Shown here: positions 32,311 to 42,849 of the stretch, one piece after another | Layout of the letters: the number at the start of each line of letters is the position of its first letter | How positions within the stretch are numbered: the first letter of the stretch is position 1 | Source of the DNA: Gremmenia infestans | Taxonomy: Eukaryota > Ascomycota > Leotiomycetes > Helotiales > Hamatocanthoscyphaceae | Direction of reading: 5' to 3' | DNA: 64,000 nucleotides | Assembly (NCBI GenBank): GCA_032629725.1 | Contig: JAFEVB010000023.1 | Location: 682,001-746,000, forward strand | Program-made: the position numbers and the translations under genes | Notes under the pieces: model-generated | Databases searched by the model: none | What the model was told of the DNA's origin: nothing | Seen by the model: the letters and a program-made list of their open reading frames with translations, nothing else

Positions 32311-32886
32311 TCATTCAAGAGTAAAGACCCTTCTATCATCCCACACACTCCGCGTATCAAGAACGCAATCACACACCCCATTGTCCTTCCTCCCCTTGCA
32401 CTTCAACCAAGCCCCAACCCCATGACTCTTACTTTCCTCCTTGCCAGCCCTCTTCGCCTTCTCCTCTTTGGCAGCGTCCCATCCCCTAAACTTCGGCACC
32501 ATATCGACCTCCAAAGCCCTCACTATGTCACCCGTCGACAGCTCCCGCCGGTTCCTCACATGCAGACTAACACTATGCGTCGGGCATTTCATGTAAAGTC
32601 CTGACTCCAAAAAACCCAGGTTTTCTTGCAGTTCTGGATTGAGAGGAGAGACGAGGATGGGAACGCGGTGAGGGGTGTCGACTATGTAGGAGTATTTGAA
32701 ATAGGGCTTGTATTGCTCGTTCCAGAGGACGGGCGTGCGAGATATGGTGATTAGGATGTGTGTATCGTCTTGCTTTTCTTGCATGGCGGTGTTGATGGTG
32801 TCGTTTATTATGTAGTCGAGGGTGATATTCTTGCGGCGTCGCAGTGGTCCCGAGGTCTGAACGTTAGTCGTGCTTGCTTCCGCCAT
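32311..32886 (-). CDS. Hypothetical protein
   Basis: A single exon of 191 aa. After a Ser/Thr-rich start come THILITISRTPVLWNEQYKPYFKY, VPILVSPLNPELQENLG and a Lys/Glu-rich stretch (WDAAKEEKAKRAGKEE), then a Cys-containing end (CKGRKDNGVCDCVLDTRSVWDDRRVFTLE). No signal peptide or membrane helix. No family recognised. Consistent codon structure over the full length and a clean ATG support a real gene. Confidence 0.55.
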   Translation of the reverse strand: MAEASTTNVQTSGPLRRRKNITLDYIINDTINTAMQEKQDDTHILITISRTPVLWNEQYKPYFKYSYIVDTPHRVPILVSPLNPELQENLGFLESGLYMKCPTHSVSLHVRNRRELSTGDIVRALEVDMVPKFRGWDAAKEEKAKRAGKEESKSHGVGAWLKCKGRKDNGVCDCVLDTRSVWDDRRVFTLE

Positions 32887-33360
32887 GATTTGCTGCTGGG
32901 AGACAATGTTGTCTTGCTATTTCCCAAGGTTCTTGTTGATGTTGTTGGTTTGGAAGTTAAGTTTGTAAAAGCAAACATTGATCGACTTCCTTTATCCTTT
33001 ATCGAGTTTGTGAATGGGTGGGCGGCTTTGTGGCGCTGTTCACGTCCATTCGATGACGAGTGTTGAACAAAGGAGTGAATAATGACTTGCTAAATTGTTG
33101 GAATTCTTTTACTTCACTATACTCTAGAACTTTAAAAGCTACAACCTTTTTTTCTTTGTTTCAAATCACCACCGGTGATCGAGCAAGGCTTTTACACTTC
33201 TTGGGTTACACGACCATTGTACGTTTCTTACCAGGCGTTTTTCACATTCAGGGAAACTTTTATGGGGGAAACTCTTTTTCTATCAATGTCAAATGAATAC
33301 TACTTTGGCCTTACCCGTGGATATATAAGTATCAATCAAGGGTAATATATCCCTCACACT
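32887..33360. other. Intergenic, nothing found
   Basis: About 470 bp. Two short plus-strand frames have no motif and are not called. Confidence 0.45.
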
Positions 33361-33792
33361 TTACTCAAACCACGACTCTGGTCCAAACCAGATGGCGAAC
33401 TGCACCTGGTCCATGAGAACCAAGTAATCACCCTTGCCTTGGCCACTCTTTATTGTGCCACTTCCACTCCATTTAAAGCCATCTCGTGCGACAAAGCCCT
33501 CAACAGGAGCGTCCTCGAGCTTGTATTTCATGATGAATGGATTGTTTTTGGTGATGCGAACCTTCGACGGGCGCGCAGGATTGAAAATTATCGGGGTGTT
33601 TTCATTCTCCATGTAGACTACTCTGCTCCAGCATTCGTAGTCATTGTGGTCCATGGCAACGAGTACGCAGAGTGATTGAATGTCGAGGTCTACGTTCGCA
33701 TAGAAACGGTTGAAAGAAGGAGGGAGATTACAAAGCGGACGGACGGTTTCGAAGAAACCACTACACGTCGTTGAGTTATCGGTATATACCAT
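33361..33792 (-). CDS. Hypothetical protein, possible local paralogue family
   Basis: A single exon of 143 aa. SLCVLVAMDHNDYECWSRVVY near residue 40 and DYLVLMDQVQFAIWFGPESW at the end parallel the two blocks in the gene at 29853-30536. The middle is RPSKVRITKNNPFIMKYKLED, then GFKWSGSGTIKSGQGKGDY. No signal peptide. Function unknown; the repeated hydrophobic-Met-Asp pattern hints at a small beta-rich fold. Confidence 0.55.
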   Translation of the reverse strand: MVYTDNSTTCSGFFETVRPLCNLPPSFNRFYANVDLDIQSLCVLVAMDHNDYECWSRVVYMENENTPIIFNPARPSKVRITKNNPFIMKYKLEDAPVEGFVARDGFKWSGSGTIKSGQGKGDYLVLMDQVQFAIWFGPESWFE

Positions 33793-34311
33793 CCTTTAGG
33801 CTTTTGTATTGATTTTCTTTGACTTCGTCTCTTGGAAAAATATACTCTGTGGGGGAGGAATTCGTTGGTGCTGTGAATCTTGATATAAGAGGATCTGGTT
33901 CCACTCGGTTTCGACGGAATATCGATTATGCATTATAGTACTCTATAGATGATTGTTTGGTCCTCTTTGCTGAACTACAAAATCGAAGTGTTTCATTGAC
34001 GCTCATTATTCAATTTTCGCAGTAATCACTGCCCTTTGTTGTCAATGAATATGGTCTCGCTCTTTGCTCAAAATATCTCGACTTGTTAAAGTGTTATTGC
34101 TATGCTGTTCTACTTAACAATCCTATTGTTTCATGACTCTCATTCAGCTATTTTAGGATTAGGCTGCAGAAAGAGGTCTACAGCTTAAATGATTTAAAGT
34201 ATTCAAGTATTTAAAGCCCATCTTTACCCCCAGAAGCAAATCACAATTGCCCAACCGACTGACAAATCCTAATACAACACCAGCCGTCAAATTCATTCGG
34301 AGGATAAAACT
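33793..34311. other. Intergenic, nothing found
   Basis: About 520 bp of divergent upstream sequence between the genes at 33361-33792 and 34312-34950. AT-rich, no defined element recognised. Confidence 0.45.
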
Positions 34312-34950
34312 ATGTATTCACCAACTAAAAGCCCCCAAGGGACTGGAGATACCAAAACCAAGGAGGAGAACGAGAAGACAAGCTCTGCTGATAAATCCTC
34401 AACAACATATGAGCAATTCCGGAGCAAGGAAAAGCGCGAGCAAATGAAAGAGAGAGAGGAGCGGTTGATAGCTGAAGGTAAAGCATTAGTCGAACGCATC
34501 CGCAGAGCAGAAGAGGCGAATTGGCGGCAACAAGAGGAGTGGAACGAGTCACGCAGGAGAATCAGAATGGAAAAGGAGCGATCCGAAAGAGCGAGAGCCA
34601 ATGCGAATGCCGCAGCGCAAAATTACAACGCAGCACCAGTTCGAGTCAACGAGCTTCAACGTCAAGTCTGGAAGGCGGCCTGTGTTCTCTACTTTGGGGC
34701 TCAAGTGGGAATGAAACCATTCCCACAGCCTCCATCCATTGCTTGCCACAAAACCCACTGCGTCCGTGGGGAAACCCTCGGTGTCTGCCACCACATCATC
34801 GAAGTACTGCTCAGCCAGGACGCCGAGCATCTCAAGACAGAGCGTCTACGCTGGCATCCGGATAAATTTTCGGGTAAAAGCGAGGTTGATGCCAAGAAAG
34901 CTCAAGAGATGTTTCAGTTGATACAACATTTGGTTGACTCTTCTCCATGA
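34312..34950 (+). CDS. Coiled-coil protein with HPD-containing J-like end
   Basis: A single exon of 212 aa. Residues 35-100 are a highly charged coiled coil (KEKREQMKEREERL, RRIRMEKERSERARA). The C-terminal part reads LKTERLRWHPDKFSGKSE, then AQEMFQLIQHLVD. RWHPDKF with a following hydrophobic helix is the pattern seen in J-domain-like and IkB-like-1 (NFKBIL1-type) C-termini, but the helix I expected before a true J-domain loop is not clear. A Cys/His pattern (CHKTHCVRGETLGVCHH) precedes it. It could be a co-chaperone-like or nuclear protein; the function is not known. Confidence 0.65.
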   Translation: MYSPTKSPQGTGDTKTKEENEKTSSADKSSTTYEQFRSKEKREQMKEREERLIAEGKALVERIRRAEEANWRQQEEWNESRRRIRMEKERSERARANANAAAQNYNAAPVRVNELQRQVWKAACVLYFGAQVGMKPFPQPPSIACHKTHCVRGETLGVCHHIIEVLLSQDAEHLKTERLRWHPDKFSGKSEVDAKKAQEMFQLIQHLVDSSP

Positions 34951-35765
34951 GGTTGAGTTAGGAGCTAGGTTCAACCAAACAGAATTTGCATGCAAAATGG
35001 CGGATAGATTGTCTCATGCAAACGGTCGTTAGATATCTCATTAAATCTAATGCAATACAAAAATTCCTACACAAATTAGATGCTTTGAATGATGAGCAAC
35101 AAAGTGACTCTCCCTGATTGTACAGAAATGTAAGTAAATGATTCTTCTCTTTCCATAATGCTAGCTCCTGTAGATAGAAGACCATACATGAACTCTACAC
35201 TTTGAGAGCCAAGCTGCAAAACACGAGACGGCTGATGTCAAGTAGACTATCTATCTACCTAGGTAGTCTCGGTAGCTGAATTACACAGTATCCGTAAATC
35301 ATCAACCACGCCTCTGACCACCATGCCACTGAAGCCCCGTGCCCCTATTTATTAGCCGAGCCCCACAATGCAGATCTATTCACAACAATCTTACTCCTCT
35401 TAGTGGTTGTATATGATTACAAAGCCGACGTCTAAAGATATGAAACTCAAAAAGAAGCAGGGAGTATGGGGATGATTCTCCAGAAAACAATAAAAGAGAA
35501 CATAATTGCGGCAAATATTGATATTATATTAACGGAGATATCATAGTAAGGTTACCGACTTCAACCTATCGGCTTAATCATCAAAGGGGGAACATTTCGT
35601 GTATACATCTAATAATCATCTAGCTTTAGGAAAAGTCTGTCTATCTTCCACTGATCCATAATCTTCATCCCCAAATCCATATATCCGAAAATTGCGCATC
35701 TAACCCCCTCCCCCCCGCAGAAACATCATGCACCCATTCAATTGCCCACAATTCCGACGCTACCG
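34951..35765. other. Intergenic, nothing found
   Basis: About 815 bp between convergent genes, AT-rich, with a C-rich run near 35705-35718. No gene seen. Confidence 0.45.
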
Positions 35766-36983
35766 TTACACGAATTCAACAGTCACTTCGCCTCCCGAGA
35801 AAGCCGAACTGGTCTGTCTACCGGTTCCAAAGTCGATGTAGAGATTATCTGCGTTGCTAAAGCTAGGGGAAACGGTCGCTCCGTTTACCATTGCGGTAGC
35901 TTCAGTAAAGGTAATCGTGCCAAAATTGGCGAATGGTACTAAACCCCTGCTTGAGGAAAAATCTTCGACAACCCACTGTAGTAAGTTAGTAACAAGTCTT
36001 TTAATTTAACAAAGAATAAAAATGGAGAGTATGTGTGAAACACATGTTGAGAATCTCACAATAGCAAGGTAAAGGGAGATAGGGGGGGGGGCGGAAAAGG
36101 GGCAAATCACCTCGGCATCTTGACCGCACAGATTACCACCCCTGTCATTCGTAAAAGTATGAGATGCTGACTGGCCGTTACTGGTATTTTCAAGAGTGGT
36201 AACCCCGCCATTAAAGCCATCTCTCGCGACCTTGACCGTGATAACATCTCCAGCGCCAACACTGAATCCAGAGTACGGAATTGAGGCTGCAGGTAAATAT
36301 TCGTACCACGCCTCATAGGTGATAATCCCATGGTGAATGCACCAGAAGACACCGGTCTGGATCAGACTACTCGTACACGTATCGCCATCGATTCCTACCC
36401 AAGCAGCACCACAATACTGTGAACAAACAGAGGGATTAGTAATTATAACTAACTTCCTCTATCTTGACTTTGAAGCGGTTGCGGTGGTGATCTGGAGATG
36501 GGGAAAGGGTGTGTTTGTGAGGAGGGGACTTGGATAACAAACCTGCTCGCTAGAATCACCTCCAGGAGGAACCATGGGTTTCGGAACGGTGAAGGATCCC
36601 TGAACCGCAGTAACGCTGTCCTTGGCGGAGTTGACAACGGCACCGGCCCAGTCTAGATGGCGAGAAAGTCAGCCCAACGATCCGTTGTCTCGAAACGTCT
36701 CAACAGCAAAACAAAAAGTAAAAGTCCTGAAAATGTATATTCTTCGCATCCATTGCATGATACTGACAAGATGTCCGATTTGGCGGTGTAACGTACTAGT
36801 AGACTTGCTATCAAACGATGGATTTTCGGTGATAGTATCATTGCGAATACAAGTCGCCGTCCCAGCTTTCCGCAAAACACCATTTCCGCCTCTAGCAGCC
36901 AGACGAGCAGAAAGCGGTGAATCCAGAGCCGCATTCGGCATCAGAAGCAGAACGACACTTGCAATTGAAGTGAGGAACTTCAT
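35766..36983 (-). CDS. Secreted glutamic peptidase, family G1 (eqolisin)
   Basis: Four exons: 36797-36983, 36543-36652, 36111-36416 and 35766-35975; introns are unusually long for this window (144, 126 and 135 bp). 270 aa, the usual length for the family. Signal peptide MKFLTSIASVVLLLMPNAAL, then a short propeptide. The mature enzyme starts with NWAGAVV and GSFTVPKPMVPPGG. AAWVGIDGDTC and SSLIQTGVFW contain the catalytic Gln (about residue 119); AEWVVEDFSS contains the catalytic Glu region (about residue 205). YEAWYEYLP and FANFGTITFTEA are further family signatures. Such enzymes degrade proteins at acid pH outside the cell. All key residues are present, so it should be active. Intron 3 holds a run of ten G on the plus strand. 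Confidence 0.93.
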
Positions 36984-37762
36984 CGTGAATGATTTAGACG
37001 ACCGAGCTTTGTTGAGTAAAGGGATAGATCGATATAAAAGGCTGGATGGTGATACTGTCACGGCTCAAGGTGACCTAAAAGCAAAGGCAAAAGATAAGGT
37101 AGATATGTCGGGTTAAGAGTGAGGCAAGCGAGACTGGGAATGGTGTTTCTTATACTAGAAATCAGGGCTCTTTTTGTGCTACATCTACTACATAGGGCTA
37201 ACTCACACATATCTAGCTAGCAAACTCTTCAGTGTACGTGTGACTTACGCTATACGTAGTCCTGTACTCTCAATGTGTGAATTCAGGGGGGTAGATCTCG
37301 TGACCCATACAAATGATACAGCTATCCGATTTTAGATCAAGTGTAAAGCTGTATCTATCATCTACGTCTGCTTTTGAATTTATAGAAAGGAATTAGGCGG
37401 AACCTAAATGTGGCTTTATTCATGTCTTGACCATTGCCCTGTATATATATATTTCCTTGATAACTAACTACCTAGACCCCTTAACGGGTTGCTTGAACTT
37501 GAATGTAGAGCCGTTACGGATAGCTAGAATATTAATGAATACATGACTTAATTCCCGTCTAAGTGACTTCTGAACAACCTCTCTTTTAACGTGTAACTGA
37601 TTTTAGCATCATAGCTGCTGCTCACTTAGTCTCAGTTGTAGTGCAGGTTCGTCCAGGCCAAACTCTATTCTTGCTTAGGTGTGTACGTTTCCTAGTATGA
37701 ATGCACATACGTATCTCTCATCCAGCCTAGTCCCTCAATAATACTCTATCTAACTAACTAAC

Positions 37763-37972
37763 TGTCGGGACGTATTCACGTGTATAGTCACATGACCTTA
37801 ATGCGGATGACTAGATAGAGTGCAGAGGTAAAACCTCTTCGCCTATCATCCACCGAGCCACTCCACTCTAGATATCACATCATAACATCATAATACCAAC
37901 CACAAAAACTAGAGTCAAGTCTTACCAATGCATACTAGCTAGTGGGAAGTAATCACCCCTGTGATACCAACA
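37763..37972 (+). repeat. Solo LTR with 5-bp target duplication
   Basis: A 210-bp element begins TGTCGGGACG and ends GTGATACCAACA. Perfect flanking direct repeats CTAAC lie at 37758-37762 and 37973-37977. It shares with the LTR at 3990 the blocks GTCACATGAC, AGAGG/CCTCTTCGC, and GAAGTAATCACC followed by ATACCAACA. Both copies lie in the same orientation about 34 kb apart. Confidence 0.85.
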
Positions 37973-38084
37973 CTAACTCTCATTTAGTTTCCTTCTAGCG
38001 CGTTCAGATGGTAAATGTACAGTTACCTATCTACTATACCTTATCTAAGAAAAGTCTAGAATCTAGCTAGAGTTACACTAACTT

Positions 38085-38126
38085 CAAACTGCAAACTGCA
38101 AACTGCAAACTCCAAACTGCAAATTG
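38085..38126. repeat. Tandem repeat, six 7-bp units
   Basis: Six head-to-tail units of CAAACTG; unit 4 ends in C and unit 6 reads CAAATTG. A minisatellite-like array, probably from replication slippage. Confidence 0.85.
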
Positions 38127-38576
38127 TAACACGTAAAGTATAAACTGTAACATGTAACGTGCTACTCTTATCCGCGTCGTACCTCCAGCCAGTTACTTAT
38201 CAAACGTAACAGTTGGATCCGGAGTAGTACATGCATGCAGAGTAGTACACGAGTCTGCCATGCTGCTTTTATATTCACGTGATATACCGGAATAGAATGC
38301 ATACAATGGAATGGAATGGAATAGGTGGTAGTAGCTCATATGCGTGTACGATTTATGGTCACGGACGTGTTGATAAGCGATCGAAACGAGCGTTGGGGAA
38401 ATAGGAGGGGGTGGGAGGGGGCGAGGTAGTTTTCTTTCAAGAGAGGGGGGATGATATAGTGTAGAGTAGGCAGAGAGGAATTCAAGGCGTTTCAATTTCA
38501 TTTATATACCCGTATTCATTATGCGTTAATTGTCCATATGCATATCTATATCCCATGTCCAATGACCGATTACCCA

Positions 38577-40427
38577 TTATCTCATCCCAAGCCCGGCCCC
38601 TTCAAGCCTCCCACTCCCCCACCCCCTCTTCCGATCCCAATCCCAAGTAACAACCAAGCCCGAATTGACATAAAGCACGCTGACCACCAACACCACGATA
38701 GCCAGTACCCAAATCCCCAAATCGCTAATCAACCCACCATTTCTCCTCACCCGATCCATATCCCCCTTCTCTTTTCCCTTGCCCTCCACTCCTCCCATTC
38801 CAGTCCACGGAATCTCCATCCCCAAATCCCTCAAGATCTGCTCCGTCGTAACCTTGGCTCCCGCAAGCACAATCGGGACACCCGTCCCAGGATGCGTACT
38901 AGCCCCCACGAAATAACACCCCTGCAAGCCCCTAGCCCTTGTGCTCGGCCGAAAAGCCAAGACGTTGAAGAAAGAGTGACTCAAGCCCAGAATCGACCCT
39001 TTGTCGAGGTTAAACGTATCTTCCCATGTGATCGGATCATTGACCATTTCGTGCGTGATGAGGGGCGCGAGAGCGTCGCAATGCGTGCGCGATTGGATGA
39101 CGGATAGGATCGAGGCGCGCGTTGAGGCGATTAGGGCGGGCCAATTGAGTTCTTCTTTAGGCAGACCTTTGGAAGAGGTGAACGTGGTGGAGGATGATGA
39201 GTTCAGGAGATGTCCGACGGGGACCAATACAACGATGGAATCCTTCCCCTCCGGCGCAGCGCTTGGATCAACACGCGATGGTACATTGACGTAGAAACTT
39301 GGCTCTCGCGGTATATCCTGCCGGTCGAAAATAGCATCGAATGATTCCCGGTACTCGTCTGCGAGGAAGATGTTATGCGTGCTTAGCTCTGGAACCTTGC
39401 GGGATAGAGACCAGTAGAAAGATATACTGCTGCAAGAGCCCTGGCGTTTTTGGAGAGAGCGAGAATAGGGTGTTGGCGCGAGGAGGTTGTTGTACGCGTA
39501 GACCAGGTCGGCATTGATTATTACGACGTCTGCTGTGAGAGTATCCCCGGCTTCCGTCAGGACTCCGGTTGCTGTTTTCCCATCTGGAGACTTGAGGATG
39601 CGGGAAACTGGCGTGCTGAGCCAGATGTCAACTCCTAGGCGCTCGCATATCCGGACGAGAGCTGCGACAACGGCGTGGAAGCCACCAACTGGATACCAAA
39701 TACCCTCTGCGAGCTCCGTATATTGAAGCAGCGAATATGTGCCTGGAGCATCAAACGGTGACATGCCCATATACATACTGCCAAACGTAAAGACCCTTCT
39801 CAACCTCTCCGTGTAAAAGTACTTGCTTGCCCGCGAGTAGATACTCTCAAACGGATGCAGCGCAAACAGATGCCCTAGAAAGCTTGGTCTGAGGAGATTG
39901 AAGATGCTCGTAAAGTTTTTGTGTAAAACCTCTCGCACACTAATCTCATAATGCCTATGTGCCTCCGCAAGCCAAGACAAATACCGCTCGAACCCATCCT
40001 TCCCCTCCCACTTTTCAATCTCACGCTTCATGACCGCGGTATCGCTGCTCAACTCGAATTTCTCCCCGTCCCCGAACCACATATTATAATTCGGATCGCA
40101 TTTTAAAAGCTCAACACCTTCTGCGGAAAGAGAGGTATTGAGGTCCGCGAAGGTTTCGGCGAAGAGGCCGGGGAGGAGGAGAAGGGACGGGCCTTGATCG
40201 AATCGGTATCCTTCGTGGGTGAGGAGACTGCAACGGCCGCCGGTGAAGGTATTCTTTTCCAGGACGGTTACGGAGAAACCGGCAGATGCGAGGCGTGCTG
40301 CTGTTGCTATTCCGCCTACTCCTGCTCCTATACAATGGATCTTGTCAGTACCTAGCTATAGCTAGAATGCGGGGTATTGGAGCTTACCAACGACAATTGC
40401 AGTCTTTTGCTTGGGTTTTGAAGCCAT
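38577..40427 (-). CDS. carB: Phytoene desaturase
   Basis: Also called al-1. Two exons, 40388-40427 and 38577-40327, with a 60-bp intron that splits the FAD-binding motif; 596 aa, normal for the family. The start MASKPKQKTAIVV runs into GAGVGGIATAARLASAG, the Rossmann dinucleotide fold, followed by VLEKNTFTGGRCS. The C-terminal carotenoid-desaturase signature is GLQGCYFVGASTHPGTGVP, then VLAGAKVTTEQIL. A hydrophobic helix near residues 555-575 (IWVLAIVVLVVSVLYV) anchors it to membrane. It introduces the conjugated double bonds that turn phytoene into lycopene or neurosporene-type products. It lies 551 bp downstream of carRA on the same strand. Confidence 0.95.
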
Positions 40428-40978
40428 TGTAAGCTGGTGTTGAGTTTACAGCTTGCTGCGTGTAGCAGAAGGTGTATGTCTGACCTTTCACATGTTGGGC
40501 TGGTGGTGTGGTGTTGTGAATACCTAATGCAATTCGGAGATAAGTCTTGTGTCGCCAATTAAATCATGACGTGGGTGAGTTCGGCATCCGGAACCCCTGA
40601 AGCTTTAGCGACTTCACAGCACAGTATTGCACCACCTGAGTACCTACGTACAGGTTCAAACATTTATAGTGGACAGAGAAAGCGGCACTAAACATGACGG
40701 GGTTTAATGTGCCACTCAAAGTAACACCAGTGCTTTTTCTACTTCTTCTTTTCTTCCGTCTTAGCTAGTAGTACAAGATACACGAGATTTGTCTTCCTCT
40801 TAGCCAACAACTTCTATCATATCTCCACTTCTAGTATCACTTGTCTTTGTTAGCTCCAATAAATAGTAAGTACGATTTTATCATTGTTCTTTCTACTGTG
40901 ATGTATTATTCTGTACTATGGTATCTATTCTGCCAAGTCTATTCTGTCTCATTCTACCCCTTTCCATCCCAACCTATC
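40428..40978. other. Intergenic between carB and carRA
   Basis: About 550 bp holding the carB promoter and the carRA 3' end. The stretch near 40677-40745 (AAAGCGGCAC, TTTAATGTGCCAC, GTGCTTTTTCT) resembles the interior of the MITE-like element at 23430. No gene seen. Confidence 0.5.
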
Positions 40979-42849
40979 CTAACCCTCACTCAACGCCCTC
41001 CAAGCAACCAACGCCCTCCTTCCCACGGGCACCGTTGCCCGTCCCTGAACAACCCTATACTTACGCTTCTTCAACACCCTCCCTATCTCCATATAACTCT
41101 CAACCGCAACCCTCATCGGCGCCCTCGCATCCCTAGGCAACCCCCTCATGGCCGGCCCACATTCTCCATAGACCCCAAACGCCTTCGCCAGTAACCGATT
41201 TCTCAGCCTCGCAACCTCAAATAACTCGGGTTTGTCAAGTACATCTTGTGTTGTGAGGCCTTCGGCTAAAAGCCAGGAATAAGGAATGTAGACGCGTCCG
41301 AGTCCAGCATCAACCGAGATGTCGCGCGCGATGTTCACGTATTGAAGCGCGATGCCCATGCGGGCGCCTGAGTGGATCAGGTGGTCTCTTTGTTTGGTGG
41401 AGGTAGAGGTAGGAGATGCAGTGTGGACGAATACAAGCTCCAATATCAATTCGGCTACGGTTCCAGCTACATAGGCGGCGTAGTTTTCAAGGTCGTGTTC
41501 TGTTTGAATTGGGGAAATGGTGGAGGTGAATTCCAGGTCTGTTTTGAAGCCTTCGAGGAGGTCGTAGAGGGGTTTGTAGGGGAGAATATATGTGGGGAGG
41601 AGGCGAAGGGCGGAGTGCGCTGAGGTAGGGAAGGTGGATATTATGTAGTTGTTAAGGGATGGCTCTTTGGAGATCATGCGGGCTTCTTTGGAGGCATATG
41701 CTAGGTCAAGGTAGTGGGTGAGTTTCCGAATCCACTCTCTGGCTGTGGATTCGGTGTCGGCGTTGTCAACAAGATCATCCGCGACTCGGCAGAAAGAGTA
41801 GCTAATTTGCATTAATGGATGCTTTAAAAGTTTACACGTTCACTTACAGAAGTATCAAATCAATCCGAAGACGGCCAGAAAAGGTTGAGCTGGCCAGGTA
41901 GAAGCTTCTGCTTTTCTTCTGCAGCCTTGCGACTGCTTCTCTGAGACCCTCAACTCTTTCCCCATCATATACAGCCGGGTCAGTAAAAAGCGCCTGTATC
42001 AACATGACTGGCGAGGGCAATTCCGGAACCTTTGGAAACAAATCCGGGAATATCAAAAGAATTGCCACGGCATGATCAAATGCCACCAATCCAAACACAA
42101 TCAGGGTATTCGTAGACAGAAAGAAGATGGCCTCTTCAATCTCGAGACCATCCCATAGATGTACTCCGACTTTTGTACCTGATGAAATTGCCCACGTCCC
42201 TCTTTTCAAGGCCAATGTGTCAACAATCCAGAGGTAGATGGTGGGAATAGCAATTGGAACCACAGTACTGCTGTACGGAAGTTTGAGGAGGAATTGGGAC
42301 GAAAGCGACCAGAGAAGAAGCAGGAACGGTGCAGCCCAAGTTACTATCAGGCCTAAATATGTTCCTTCCCCTCCCCGCCGTATCTGGAATCCACCGATTA
42401 CAATCCAAGCTGCCAAAATCGTCTGGCCAGCCCGGTGCCAGAGACCAGTCGTGTTTCGGGCAACAAGGTACTTTGAATGAAGAAGGGGTTTGCTCAGAAA
42501 GAAGTAGATCAAGGACGTATTGTAAGTCTGAATGACGAAGAAAAACAGCTCCTCGGCGGGTATTGAAAACAGTCGCGGGCCGATGATCACACTGGGAGGA
42601 TACGTCCATATTTTGCGCCGGATGAGATAGGAATCCCAGGGTATGGTAGAAACGACGGCAATTGTGATGAGGAAGAAGACCTTGTATAGATCTAGGCGGG
42701 TGAAGAAAGGCCGGTAGATATAAGTCAATGCAATGGCTGGTGGGATCGTATACTTGAGATGTCTACGGTACGGTACTGTTAGGCCATCTTGTACCTTTTT
42801 AATGGATCTGGGCTGGGACGACTTACACGAGCGCGTACTCGAACCCCAT
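40979..42849 (-). CDS. carRA: Bifunctional lycopene cyclase/phytoene synthase
   Basis: Also called al-2. Three exons: 42827-42849 (23 nt), 41848-42762 and 40979-41801; introns 64 and 46 bp; 586 aa. The N-terminus MGFEYALVHLKYTIPPA matches fungal orthologues and decides the first splice. The N-terminal half is a polytopic lycopene cyclase with PAEELFFF (about 76-83) and GLEIEEAIFF (about 214-221). The C-terminal half is phytoene synthase with Asp-rich motifs DDLVDNAD (321-328) and RDISVD (about 472-477). It condenses two geranylgeranyl diphosphates to phytoene and cyclises the ends after desaturation. All catalytic motifs are intact. It is divergent from carX across 1.1 kb. Confidence 0.95.

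Larger units (their letters stand above)
36984..38576. other. Intergenic with solo LTR and 7-bp tandem repeat
   Basis: About 1.6 kb without genes. It contains the solo LTR at 37763-37972 and the tandem array at 38085-38126. The rest is AT-rich. A 102-codon minus-strand frame at 38193-38501 has low-complexity composition and is not called. Confidence 0.5.

Noticed and set aside
38538..39107. Plus-strand 189-codon frame opposite carB
   Set aside because: Lies antisense to the conserved C-terminal half of phytoene desaturase; Pro/His-rich shadow frame.
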